Below are positions 16,974-25,174 of a stretch of DNA of 64,000 nt, piece by piece. Numbering within the stretch: position 1 is the stretch's first letter; every line of letters begins with the position of its first letter. The position numbers and the translations under genes are program-made. A model generated the notes under the pieces. The model had not been told where the DNA came from. It was given only the letters and a program-made list of their open reading frames with translations, and searched no databases. Where the stretch lies: assembly GCF_004345665.1 (NCBI RefSeq), contig NZ_SLWR01000007.1, forward strand, positions 372,001-436,000, given 5' to 3'. The stretch is from Kribbella antiqua. Lineage in GTDB: Bacteria > Actinomycetota > Actinomycetes > Propionibacteriales > Kribbellaceae.

Positions 16974-18086
16974 ATGGCTCGCCACTACATCGTCCCGCCG
17001 TACCTGCTCGAGCAGCTCGAGCGAGCCGTGGACGACCCCAACCTCCGTGCCCGCTATCGCCAGTCGCTGCAGCACGACGCCGTACTGCGAACCCGTCCCG
17101 CGGCCGGGACTGCCACGGCTGCTGCCGGTGGTCTGCAGCGAGCCGTCTACGACGCCGAGAACGAGACCACGCTTCCAGGTCGACCGGCCCGGGCCGAGGG
17201 CGCGGACCCGGTCGAGGACGAGGCGGTGAATCAGGCGTACGACGGGACCGGCGCGACCTGGACCATGTTCAGCGAGTGCTTCGGCCGCGACTCGATCGAC
17301 GGTCAAGGGCTGGTGCTGACGTCGTCGGTGCACTACGACCGCGGGTACGCGAACGCCTTCTGGGACGGCGCGCAGATGGTCTTCGGCGACGGTGACGGCG
17401 AGATCTTCCGGGGCTTCACCGGCTCGATCGATGTGACCGGACACGAGCTGACCCACGGCGTCACCCAGTACACGGCGAAGCTCTCGTACGAAGGCCAATC
17501 GGGTGCGCTGAACGAGAGCATCTCCGACGTCTTCGGCTCGCTCGCCAAGCAGCATCAGCTCGGTCAGAGCACCGAGGCTGCCGACTGGCTGATCGGCGCC
17601 GGCCTCTTCACCGACAGCGTCCAGGGCGTGGCTCTCCGCTCGATGAAGGAACCGGGGACGGCGTACGACGATCCACGGCTCGGCAAGGATCCGCAGCCCT
17701 CGCGCATGTCGGGCTACGTCGAGACCGAGGACGACAACGGCGGCGTGCACATCAACTCGGGCATCCCCAACCGCGCGTTCTACCTGGTCGCAGCGGAGCT
17801 CGGCGGCAACGCGTACGACGACCCCGGCAAGATCTGGTACGCCACCCTCACCTCCGGCGCCCTCGCGGAAACCGCGACCTTCACCGACTTCGCCGAGGCG
17901 ACCCAGGCCTGCGCCCGCAACCTCTTCGGCGACGGCTCACCCCAACTGACCGCAGTCACCAAGGCCTGGCAAACCGTCGGCGTTCTGACCGGGGCGGCCT
18001 CGTCGGAAGACCTCATGCGTGCCGCCCAGACAGAACTCGAACCGAGCACACCGCCATCGCTACCACCTGCCGCACCCGAGGGCTGA
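16974..18086 (+). CDS. Protealysin-like M4 metalloprotease
   Basis: 370 residues, no signal peptide. Near the N-terminus, HYIVPPYLLEQL matches the short propeptide of the protealysin branch, which carries a conserved Pro-Pro-aromatic-Leu motif. The catalytic domain has GHELTHGVT (zinc ligands, about residues 157-161), NESISD (third ligand Glu about 181) and GGVHINSGIPNRAFY. Thermolysin-like peptidase that acts or accumulates in the cytoplasm. ATG 16974 keeps the intact propeptide. In related bacteria an emfourin inhibitor gene is next door; no such gene is seen here. Confidence 0.92.
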   Translation: MARHYIVPPYLLEQLERAVDDPNLRARYRQSLQHDAVLRTRPAAGTATAAAGGLQRAVYDAENETTLPGRPARAEGADPVEDEAVNQAYDGTGATWTMFSECFGRDSIDGQGLVLTSSVHYDRGYANAFWDGAQMVFGDGDGEIFRGFTGSIDVTGHELTHGVTQYTAKLSYEGQSGALNESISDVFGSLAKQHQLGQSTEAADWLIGAGLFTDSVQGVALRSMKEPGTAYDDPRLGKDPQPSRMSGYVETEDDNGGVHINSGIPNRAFYLVAAELGGNAYDDPGKIWYATLTSGALAETATFTDFAEATQACARNLFGDGSPQLTAVTKAWQTVGVLTGAASSEDLMRAAQTELEPSTPPSLPPAAPEG

Positions 18087-18131
18087 GATGCATTTGACCT
18101 CAAGCGTTGTTGAGGTACTAGCGTCACGCCG

Positions 18132-18659
18132 GTGACTGTTCATCCGCTCCGGCTCGCGCTGCTCACGCGCAACGTCGACGCCGGGCGGTTCGGCACGCTG
18201 GTCACGCGCTGGTTCGCCCGCGAGGCCGAGCGATCCGACGACTTCAAGCTCGACCTGATCGACCTCAGCGCCGTACCGCTGGCTGAGCTGCCGGCCCGGA
18301 TCGACGAAGCCGACGCCGTGGTGATCGTCACAGCGGAGTACAACCACGCCTATCCGGGCGACCTGAAGACAGCGATCGACGCCGTACGACGGCCCTGGTA
18401 TGGGAAGCCGGTCGCGTTCGTCGTCTACGGCGGCCGGTCCGGTGGACTGCGCGCGGCCGAGCAGCTCCGGCTGGTCTTCGCCGAGCTGCACGCAGTCACG
18501 ATCCGCGACACCCTCGGCTTCCACGAGGCCGACTTCACGGCCGCCGGCGAGCCCACCGACCCCACCACCCCAGCCGCCGCCTCCGCCCTCCTCGCCCAAC
18601 TCGCCTGGTGGTCCCGCCCCCTCCGCGACGCCCGCACCCAATCGCCCTACCCCGCCTAA
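18132..18659 (+). CDS. NADPH-dependent FMN reductase family protein
   Basis: 175 residues, flavodoxin-like fold. Phosphate-binding loop LLTRNVDAGRFGTLVTRWF, then VVIVTAEYNHAYPGDLKTAID, the family's ExNxSxPxxLK-type flavin contact, and VAFVVYGGRSGGLRAAEQLR. It reduces FMN or quinones with NAD(P)H. GTG 18132. It lies 45 bp after the M4 protease and ahead of the palindromic repeat and luciferase-like gene, for which it could supply reduced flavin (inference). Confidence 0.9.
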   Translation: MTVHPLRLALLTRNVDAGRFGTLVTRWFAREAERSDDFKLDLIDLSAVPLAELPARIDEADAVVIVTAEYNHAYPGDLKTAIDAVRRPWYGKPVAFVVYGGRSGGLRAAEQLRLVFAELHAVTIRDTLGFHEADFTAAGEPTDPTTPAAASALLAQLAWWSRPLRDARTQSPYPA

Positions 18660-18692
18660 CCCCACCCCGCCGCCCCGGCCCACGTGCCGACC

Positions 18693-18781
18693 TTTGATGG
18701 GTTCACCCATCAAATTGTGGGTTCGCAGCCCGTATGCGGTTGGGGAACCCACCATCTCGTGGGTGAACCAATCAAATGGGG
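18693..18781. repeat. 89-bp imperfect palindromic element, copy A
   Basis: TTTGATGGGTTCACCC at the left, with a partly complementary right arm ending in AAATGGGG. It shares the same 89-bp length and the first 20 bases with the copy at 41366-41454. The two arms form a long imperfect stem with an AT-containing middle, and GATGGGT/ACCCATC is a nested small hairpin. It lies before the luciferase-like gene; an in-frame ATG at 18776 falls within it and is not used as the start. Confidence 0.7.
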
Positions 18782-18829
18782 TCGGCGGGCTTCGGAATAG
18801 GTGGGGGCGAGTGGCGGTTGGGGATTCAA

Positions 18830-19843
18830 GTGAGCGCCGAACCGATGCCCCTGTCCGTGCTCGACCTTTCGCCGGTGCCGACGGGATCACGTCCGTCGCA
18901 GGCGCTGCACGAGACGCTCGAGCTGGCCCGCACCGCGGAGGCCGCCGGCTACCACCGCTACTGGCTGGCTGAGCATCACAACATCCCGAGCGTGGTCAGC
19001 AGCAGTCCCGAGGTGATGATCGCGGCCGTCGCCGCGGCCACCTCGAGCATCCGCGTCGGCTCCGGCGGCATCATGCTGCCGAACCACTCACCGCTCAAGG
19101 TCGCCGAGACCTTCCGCGTCCTGGCCGGCCTGCATCCCGGCCGCATCGACCTCGGCATCGGCCGCGCCCCCGGCACCGACCAGCGCACCGCGCTCGCCCT
19201 CCGCCGCAGCCGCGAGACACTCGGTGCCGACGACTTCCCCGAGCAGTACGCCGAACTGCGCGCGTACGCCGAGGGCTTCCCGGCCGGCCACCCGTTCGCC
19301 CCGATCTCCGCCCAACCGGACGACGTACCGCTGCCGCCGGTGTGGATCCTAGGATCCAGCACGTACGGCGGTCAGGCGGCCGCCGCGCTGGGCACGGGCT
19401 TCGCCTACGCCGGCCACTTCGGCACCTTGGATCCGGCCGAGGTGATCGCGTCGTACCGGGAGAACTTTCAGCCCTCGGATCACCAGTCGGAGCCGCACGT
19501 CATCCTCGCCCTGGCCGCGATCGTCGCCGACACCGAGGAACGCGCTCAGCAACTCGCCCAGGCGAACGCACTCTCCATGCTCCGCCTCCGCTCCGGCCGG
19601 CCCGGCCCACTCCCGTCGCCCGAGGAGGCTGCCGCCTACCCGTGGAGCGACGCGGAGCGTGCCGCCGTCGAGGAATGGTCCGGCCTGGTCTCCGTCGGCA
19701 CCCCTGACCAAGTCGCCACGGACCTGTCCCGCCGCGCCAAGTCCGCGGACGCCGACGAACTCATCATCACCACGAATATCCACAACCCGGCCGAACGCCG
19801 GCAGTCCTTCGAGCTGCTCGCGAAGGCCTGGGGCCTGCGCTAG
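18830..19843 (+). CDS. Luciferase-like (LLM-class) flavin-dependent monooxygenase
   Basis: 337 residues, TIM-barrel. It opens with MPLSVLDLSPVPTG and EAAGYHRYWLAEHHN, followed by SSPEVMIAAVAAAT and RVGSGGIMLPNHSPLKVAE, the typical LLM set. The GTG at 18830 has GGGG 6 nt before it. Reduced flavin would be needed from a partner such as the reductase at 18132. Substrate unknown. It converges on the Lrp gene with the repeat element in between. Confidence 0.9.
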   Translation: MSAEPMPLSVLDLSPVPTGSRPSQALHETLELARTAEAAGYHRYWLAEHHNIPSVVSSSPEVMIAAVAAATSSIRVGSGGIMLPNHSPLKVAETFRVLAGLHPGRIDLGIGRAPGTDQRTALALRRSRETLGADDFPEQYAELRAYAEGFPAGHPFAPISAQPDDVPLPPVWILGSSTYGGQAAAALGTGFAYAGHFGTLDPAEVIASYRENFQPSDHQSEPHVILALAAIVADTEERAQQLAQANALSMLRLRSGRPGPLPSPEEAAAYPWSDAERAAVEEWSGLVSVGTPDQVATDLSRRAKSADADELIITTNIHNPAERRQSFELLAKAWGLR

Positions 19844-19850
19844 GCCCTGT

Positions 19851-19997
19851 CTGGCAATCCATCGCCTACTGCGCGGCACTCGGCACGGCACCTCGCCGCA
19901 CTGGCGCACAGGCCACGATGCTCCGCATCGAGACCTGCGCTCCAGCACGCCGATGCACCGCACCGAGCACCTGCTCGCTACGGCGCTGGATTACCAG
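19851..19997. repeat. 147-bp repeat element, copy 2, with terminal inverted repeats
   Basis: Copy 2 of the element at 6305-6451, identical length. Its end arms are CTGGCAATCC and GGATTACCAG, with one mismatch that is a G-U pair on the other strand. The arms differ from copy 1 in a partly compensating way, so structure seems to be kept. It fills the convergent gap between the luciferase-like gene and the Lrp gene. Confidence 0.85.
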
Positions 19998-20004
19998 ACG
20001 GGAC

Positions 20005-20502
20005 CTAGACCCCAGCACCCCGGACGTGCTCGAAGATCAGGCTCGTCTCGGCGTGCACAACCGCCGGATCGGCCGTCAGATGATCGAGCACGAACTCACG
20101 CAGCGCGTCAGGCGACGGCGCTGACACATGCAGCAGGTAGTCGTTCGCACCGCTGACATGGAAGAGCGACAGGACTCCCGGTAGCTCCGGCGCCTTCGTC
20201 CGGAAGCGGTTGATCTCGTCGCGCGAGTGCGCCCCGATGCGCACCGCGACCAGGGCCTGGATCGGCTGGCCCAGGGCCGCCAGATCCACCTCCGCGTGAA
20301 ACCCGCGGATCACCCCACGCTCTCGCAGTGACCGTACGCGCGTCAGGCAGGTCGACGGCGCGATCCCGGTCGCCTCGGCGAGGGCGTTGTTCGGCATCCG
20401 CCCGTCGGCGGTCAGCAGCCGGACCAGCTCCCGATCGACCTCGTCGAGCCCGCCCGGAACCGGCCGCGGAGCCGGTCCAGGGCTCCGACGATCCTTCGGC
20501 AT
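20005..20502 (-). CDS. Lrp/AsnC-family regulator
   Basis: 165 residues. N-terminal HTH: LDEVDRELVRLLTADGRMPNNALAEATGIAPSTCLTRVRSL. C-terminal RAM effector domain: QALVAVRIGAHSRDEINRF and HVSGANDYLLHV. ATG 20502 has a -10 TACAGT 6 nt upstream, consistent with a leaderless transcript. It is divergent from a Cys/Met-metabolism PLP lyase and probably controls it through the sites at 20519-20599. Confidence 0.92.
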   Translation of the reverse strand: MPKDRRSPGPAPRPVPGGLDEVDRELVRLLTADGRMPNNALAEATGIAPSTCLTRVRSLRERGVIRGFHAEVDLAALGQPIQALVAVRIGAHSRDEINRFRTKAPELPGVLSLFHVSGANDYLLHVSAPSPDALREFVLDHLTADPAVVHAETSLIFEHVRGAGV

Positions 20503-20518
20503 GGCACCACTGTAGAGC

Positions 20519-20599
20519 TCATCCACAGAATCTACAGCGTGTGCATGACCCTGTGGATGAATTTTCTTCGGAACCATTGCCATCAATCTGCAGAAGATT
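20519..20599. promoter_or_regulatory. Candidate Lrp operator region
   Basis: TCATCCACAG (20519-20528) and CTGTGGATGA (20551-20560) are perfect 10-bp inverted repeats. AATCT (20585-20589) and AGATT (20595-20599) form a 15-bp palindrome of the size bound by Lrp dimers. Both lie in the divergent gap. Confidence 0.6.
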
Positions 20600-20638
20600 C
20601 CATCCTCGTCGCCGAGTCACCCCCCGAGGAGGCAGGCC

Positions 20639-21784
20639 ATGTTCCAGCTCGACACCCGGTCCGTGCACGCCGGTCGCGACGACCTGACCGCGCTCGGCGT
20701 TCACGTCCCGCCGATCGACCTGTCCACCACCTATCCGCTGCCCGACGTCGGTCGCGGCGGAACGTCGTACGACGAACTCGCCCAAGGCAACGGCCCGGAC
20801 GGCGGCAGCCTCGTCTACCAGCGCCTGTGGAACCCGACGGTCGCCCGCTTCGAGACCGCGCTCGCGGAGCTGGAGCACACCGACGGCGCCGTCGCGTTCG
20901 GCTCCGGCATGGCCGCGCTCACCGCCTGCCTGCTCGCCACCGTCGCCGCCGGCCGTCCGCACGTGGTCGCCGTACGACCGATCTACGGCGGCTCGGACCA
21001 CCTGTTGTCCACAGGCCTCCTGGGTACGACGGTCAGCTGGGCCCGGCCGAGCGATGTCGCGGCGGAGATCCGGACCGACACCGGATTCGTGATTGTGGAG
21101 ACGCCGGCGAACCCGACGGTGGAGCTGGTGGACATCGCGGCGGTGGCGCGGCAGGCGGGTGATGTCCCGGTGCTTGTGGATAACACCTTCGCGACGCCGA
21201 TCCTGCAGCAGCCGGCTCGGCACGGAGCGAGCCTGGTGATGCACTCGGCAACCAAGTACCTCGGCGGCCACGGCGACGTCATGGGCGGCGTCGTCGCGGC
21301 CGGCGTGGAGTGGATTGCCCGGCTCCGCCAGATCCGGGCTGTGACCGGTGGGCTGCTGCACCCGCTGGCGGCGTACGAACTGCACCGGGGACTGCAGACG
21401 TTGCCAGTGCGAGTACGGGCGCAGCAGGCGACCGCTATGAAGGTGGCGGACTGGCTCTCAGCCCAGCCCGCCGTCGAGCAGGTCTACTACCCAGGCCCGC
21501 ACGAGCTGATCGGACGCCAACAATCAGGCCCAGGCGCCGTACTCGCGTTCACGGTCGCCGGCGGCTACGAAGCCGCAGCCCGAGTAGCCGCGAGCCTCCA
21601 GCTCATCACCCACGCGGTCTCGCTTGGCGGCGTGGACACCCTCATCCAGCACCCCGCCGCCCTGACCCACCGCCTGGTCACCCCCGAAGCCAAACCCCCA
21701 ACCAACCTCCTCCGCCTCAGCCTCGGCCTGGAAGACCCCGAGGACTTGACCGCCGACCTGGCCCAAGCCCTCGCCCAGGTCTGA
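20639..21784 (+). CDS. PLP-dependent Cys/Met-metabolism enzyme, methionine gamma-lyase-like
   Basis: 381 residues, fold type I. TRSVHAGRDD at the N-terminus, DNTFATPILQQPARHGASLVMHSATKYLGGHGD with the PLP-binding Lys in SATKY, and GSGMAAL as the cofactor loop. A lyase acting on methionine, homocysteine or cystathionine is likely; MGL-like function is inferred from the divergent Lrp gene. RBS GAGGAGG precedes ATG 20639. Confidence 0.88.
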   Translation: MFQLDTRSVHAGRDDLTALGVHVPPIDLSTTYPLPDVGRGGTSYDELAQGNGPDGGSLVYQRLWNPTVARFETALAELEHTDGAVAFGSGMAALTACLLATVAAGRPHVVAVRPIYGGSDHLLSTGLLGTTVSWARPSDVAAEIRTDTGFVIVETPANPTVELVDIAAVARQAGDVPVLVDNTFATPILQQPARHGASLVMHSATKYLGGHGDVMGGVVAAGVEWIARLRQIRAVTGGLLHPLAAYELHRGLQTLPVRVRAQQATAMKVADWLSAQPAVEQVYYPGPHELIGRQQSGPGAVLAFTVAGGYEAAARVAASLQLITHAVSLGGVDTLIQHPAALTHRLVTPEAKPPTNLLRLSLGLEDPEDLTADLAQALAQV

Positions 21785-21785
21785 A

Positions 21786-22361
21786 TCAGGCGGGCACCGG
21801 CGTGGGCCGCGTGAGAACTCGGTCGATGATGCCGTAGTCGCGGGCTGCGTCCGGGGTGAACCAGCGGTCCCGGTCGAAGTCGGTTTCGATCCGATCCAGT
21901 GGTTGCCCGGTGCGCTCCGAGATCAGTCGAGCCAGATCCTCCCGCGCCTTGATCGCCTGTTCCGCCTGCACCTTGATGTCGGACGCCGTACCGCCCATCC
22001 CGCCCGTCGGCTGGTGCATCATGATCCGCGCATGCGGCAGCGCGTACCGCTTGCCCGGCGTCCCGCAGGTCAACAGCACCTGACCCATCGACGCGACCAG
22101 CCCCATCGCGTACGTCGCCACGTCGTTGCTGATGAAATTCATCGTGTCGTAGATCGCCAGCCCGGCCGACACCGAGCCGCCGGGGGAGTTGATGTAGAGC
22201 GAGATGTCCGCCTTCGGGTCCTCGGCGTTCAGCAGGATCAGCTGCGCGCACAGGGCGTTGGCGTTCTCGTCCTTGATCTCGTCGCCGAGCACGAGGATGC
22301 GCTGCCAGAGCAGGCGCTGGTAGATGTGACTGTCGAGGTTGCTGAAAGGCATCTCACTCAT
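21786..22361 (-). CDS. clpP: ATP-dependent Clp protease proteolytic subunit (stand-alone paralogue)
   Basis: 191 residues. ClpP fold with catalytic Ser in GLVASMGQ (residue 91), His in RIMMHQPTG (116) and Asp in DFDRDRWF (165), in the spacing of the family. The main clpP1-clpP2 pair is not in this window, so this is an extra paralogue. It faces a ClgR-like XRE regulator gene. ATG 22361 is the best-supported start; upstream frame extension is not conserved-looking. Unfoldase partner unknown. Confidence 0.92.
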   Translation of the reverse strand: MSEMPFSNLDSHIYQRLLWQRILVLGDEIKDENANALCAQLILLNAEDPKADISLYINSPGGSVSAGLAIYDTMNFISNDVATYAMGLVASMGQVLLTCGTPGKRYALPHARIMMHQPTGGMGGTASDIKVQAEQAIKAREDLARLISERTGQPLDRIETDFDRDRWFTPDAARDYGIIDRVLTRPTPVPA

Positions 22362-22402
22362 GTCGTCCAGCCTGCGCGCACACTGCCTGTTGAAGCTCAG
22401 GA

Positions 22403-22433
22403 ATCTGCCCGTGGCAGATCTGCCGTCCGCAGA
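22403..22433. promoter_or_regulatory. Tandem palindromes in the clpP/XRE divergent promoter
   Basis: ATCTGCCCGTGGCAGAT (22403-22419) is a perfect inverted repeat with a 3-nt spacer. It abuts TCTGC...GCAGA (22419-22433). Both are good candidate sites for the adjacent XRE regulator. Confidence 0.6.
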
Positions 22434-22488
22434 CCTGGTGAGGATGGCACACTCGGTACAGGACATCCGGAGGCGAGGAGGGCCAGAC

Positions 22489-22845
22489 GTGTTGCTACGC
22501 CAGGTGATCGGGAACGTCTTCCGCCGGTTGCGGCGCGAGCGGGGGATCACCCTGCGCGAGCTCGCCGAGCTGGCTCAGGTGTCGGTGCCCTACCTGTCCG
22601 AGATCGAGCGCGGCCGCAAGGAGCCGTCCTCGGAGATCCTCGCCGCGATCTGCCGCGCGCTGGACCTGGAGCTGACCGACCTGCTGGCCGCGGTGCAGTT
22701 CGACCTCACCACCGCGGTCCGGTCCACGCTGCCGATCCGGCTCCAGACCGCCGCGATCCGCGTCGAGCAGTCCGCTCCCCAGCGCATCACCTCCTCGCCT
22801 AGCGCCTACTCCGCCTCCGCTCAGGCGTTCGCCCTGGTCGCCTAG
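22489..22845 (+). CDS. ClgR-like XRE-family regulator
   Basis: 118 residues. N-terminal Cro/CI helix-turn-helix: [52 protein letters not shown], the pattern of actinobacterial clp-gene regulators. The C-terminus is Ala/Ser rich and ends in Ala-rich residues, as ClgR proteins often do for degradation. AGGAGG precedes the GTG at 22489. It is divergent from clpP, so it probably activates clpP. It is followed 3 bp later by the PLP ammonia-lyase-like gene, likely in one transcript. Confidence 0.85.
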   Translation: MLLRQVIGNVFRRLRRERGITLRELAELAQVSVPYLSEIERGRKEPSSEILAAICRALDLELTDLLAAVQFDLTTAVRSTLPIRLQTAAIRVEQSAPQRITSSPSAYSASAQAFALVA

Positions 22846-22848
22846 CTG

Positions 22849-23829
22849 GTGCGCTGGTACGAGAACCCGACCGCACGCGGTTGGCGTACGACGCCTGCCC
22901 CGGACGAGGTACTGGCGTTCCACCAGAGCGTGCCCGGCTACCGCCCGACCCCGCTGACACCTGTGCCGGCCCTGGCGGCCGAGCTGGGCGTCGGTCAGGT
23001 TCTGGTCAAGGACGAGTCGCGGCGACTCGGCCTGCCCGCTTTCAAGGCACTGGGCGCCTGGTGGGCGATCCACCGCGTGCTGCAGGACCACCCCGGTCCC
23101 GTGGAGCTCGTCACCGCGACTGACGGCAACCACGGCCGCGCGGTCGCCCGCCGAGCCACCATGCTCGGCCTGCCGTCGCACGTGTTCGTCCCTGACGTCG
23201 TGAGTGACGCGGCGATCGACGCCATCCGCTCCGAGGGCGCGACGGTGACAGTCGTCCCGGACTCGTACGACGCCGCAGTCGCCGAGGCAGCGTCGTACGC
23301 CGTGGACAACCGGCTGCTGATCCAGGACTCGGCTTGGCCTGGCTACGAGGTGGTGCCGCAGTACATCGTCGACGGCTACTCCACTCTGTTCCGGGAGATC
23401 GACGTACAGCCTGACCTGGTCGTTGTACCGATGGGGGTGGGGTCTGTGGCTCAGGCTGCGGTCACGCACTATCGCAGTGGTCCGGCTGCACCCACTCTGC
23501 TCGGTGTGGAGCCCGCCAGCGCCTCCTGCGTCACCACGAGCCTTCTGGCCGGTGAGCTGATCACTGTGCCCACCGGCAAGACCGTGATGGCCGGCCTGAA
23601 CTGCGGTACGGCGTCCACTCTCGCCTGGCCAATACTGCGCTCCGGCCTGGACTACGCCGTGACAGTCGAAGACGACGCGGCCCTACAGGCAGCAGCCGAC
23701 CTCGCAGCGGCTGGCATCTCCTCCGGGCCTAGCGGCGCCGCCACTCTCGCCGGTCTCCGAGCGGCCCGCCTTGACCTCAGCCGCGACAGCACAATCATCC
23801 TCATCAGCACGGAGGCAGCCCACCCGTGA
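22849..23829 (+). CDS. Diaminopropionate ammonia-lyase-like PLP enzyme
   Basis: 326 residues, TrpB-like fold type II. VKDESRRLGLPAFKALGAWWA holds the PLP Lys and a substrate loop typical of diaminopropionate ammonia-lyase. TDGNHGRAVAR is the asparagine loop, VPMGVGSVAQA a phosphate cup and LISTEAAHP the C-terminus. It eliminates ammonia from a short diamino acid or Ser/Thr (inference). GTG start 3 bp after the XRE stop. Confidence 0.82.
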   Translation: MRWYENPTARGWRTTPAPDEVLAFHQSVPGYRPTPLTPVPALAAELGVGQVLVKDESRRLGLPAFKALGAWWAIHRVLQDHPGPVELVTATDGNHGRAVARRATMLGLPSHVFVPDVVSDAAIDAIRSEGATVTVVPDSYDAAVAEAASYAVDNRLLIQDSAWPGYEVVPQYIVDGYSTLFREIDVQPDLVVVPMGVGSVAQAAVTHYRSGPAAPTLLGVEPASASCVTTSLLAGELITVPTGKTVMAGLNCGTASTLAWPILRSGLDYAVTVEDDAALQAAADLAAAGISSGPSGAATLAGLRAARLDLSRDSTIILISTEAAHP

Positions 23830-24221
23830 CGGATATCCGCGTGAAGTTCGCGGTGGACGACCGCGAGCTGTCGACTCTCCATGCGCTTGCCTTTGGGGGC
23901 GAGGTCGAGGTGACGGCGTGGGGCGCGCGGCTTGCCAGGCATGCGCTGACGTGGGTAGGTGCCTTTAGCAACGACCAGCTCATCGGCTTCGTGCAGGTGT
24001 GCTGGGATGGCGGCGCCCATGCGTTCGTGCTGGACACCGCCGTACATCCTGAGCATGGCCGCAAGGGGATCGGGAAGCGGCTGGTGCTTGCGGCGGCGGA
24101 GGAGGCGAAGGCGGCCGGGTGTGAGTGGTTGCATGTGGATTACGAGCCGCACCTGACCGCCTTCTACGTTGACGCTTGCGGCTTCCGGCCGACCGACGCC
24201 GCGTTGCTCAAGTTGAGATAG
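23826..24221 (+). CDS. GNAT-family N-acetyltransferase
   Basis: 131 residues with GNAT fold: LDTAVHPEHGRKGIGKRLVLAAAEEAKAAGCEWLHVDYEPHLTAFYVDACGFRPT holds the acetyl-CoA loop and the terminal strand. It overlaps the preceding gene as GTGA and is in the same operon (XRE, PLP lyase, GNAT). Its 3' end overlaps the convergent gene by 14 bp. Confidence 0.86.
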   Translation: MTDIRVKFAVDDRELSTLHALAFGGEVEVTAWGARLARHALTWVGAFSNDQLIGFVQVCWDGGAHAFVLDTAVHPEHGRKGIGKRLVLAAAEEAKAAGCEWLHVDYEPHLTAFYVDACGFRPTDAALLKLR

Positions 24222-25083
24222 CGGTCAGTCGTTCGGTCGAGATGCAGGAGATCAGACAGCGCTCCTTGGCGTCGCCGAGTAGGTCGGCGGTCCATCGTGT
24301 GAAGCCTCCGTCGCCCAGTTCTGCGCCGCCTTGGCCGATGCCGATCGCCGTACCGGAGTAGTAGTTCGCGCCCTTGGTCCGCTCCGTGTCCTCGGTGAAG
24401 CCGACCTTCAAGGCCGGCCGGACCGTGTCGTCAATCAGCTCCCGCACAGCGGACGGGCTGAAGGTGGTGAAGGTGAACTCAGCCGCGTCACCGAGTACGT
24501 CGTACCAGTAGCGCAGGTGATCGAGCAGCAGCTCGGCTTCGGTCCGCCCGGAGCCGGCGTCCCGCGCACTCGACACGAGAGCGAACAACTGGAAATGCGC
24601 GAACATCCCTGGCCCCTCCACCGCCTGCGCCCGTACGACGCGCTGGCAGGCGGCGAGGTCGACCCGCGCCTGCCCCGCACGACGTCGTACGGCGGCCTCG
24701 ATCGCGAGCTCGTTGGTGGGGTCGCTGGCGACTTCGGTGGTGCGCATTGTGCTGAGCACCTGGTGCTGGTTGATGGTGGCGATCGCGGAACACGTGCCGA
24801 GCGGCGTCACCGGAGACAGCTCCACGCCCTCGAACTGCGCCGGCAACGCGTCCCACAGCCGCTGCTGGGTCTTCACCAGTTGCCGTGGATCGGTGGTCGA
24901 CGGCCGTACGAAGCGATCCTGCTGCCAGCGCTGCAGCAGCCGTGCCGGCGTCACCTTGGCGGCCCGGCCGCGGCTCACGTCCAGCAGCACCGACTGCAGA
25001 TCCGTCGGGCTCAATCCGTCGATCAACGCGTCGCGGCTGCCCTCCGGCAGCTTGGCCCAGACCCGTTCGTTCACGTCTCCCAT
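24208..25083 (-). CDS. Hypothetical protein, unrecognised
   Basis: 291 residues, soluble. Not recognised with confidence. TPLGTCSAIATINQHQVLSTMRTTEVASDPTNELAIEA, with QTLLLLDHL-like and YWYDVLGDAAEFTF segments, has the look of a class II aminoacyl-tRNA-synthetase-like fold, but this is a guess. GLSPTDLQSVLLDVSRGRA near the N-terminus is a helix pair. Start ATG 25083, following a short gap before the DUF4865 gene. No function claimed. Confidence 0.7.
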   Translation of the reverse strand: MGDVNERVWAKLPEGSRDALIDGLSPTDLQSVLLDVSRGRAAKVTPARLLQRWQQDRFVRPSTTDPRQLVKTQQRLWDALPAQFEGVELSPVTPLGTCSAIATINQHQVLSTMRTTEVASDPTNELAIEAAVRRRAGQARVDLAACQRVVRAQAVEGPGMFAHFQLFALVSSARDAGSGRTEAELLLDHLRYWYDVLGDAAEFTFTTFSPSAVRELIDDTVRPALKVGFTEDTERTKGANYYSGTAIGIGQGGAELGDGGFTRWTADLLGDAKERCLISCISTERLTAIST

Positions 25084-25174
25084 CGCCCCAGCCTGCCGGA
25101 TGCCCGGGTGAATCCGCTCCCGAATTAGCTCTGTACCTACTAGTATGTTCCGGACCGATCGAGAGGGGTACGAC

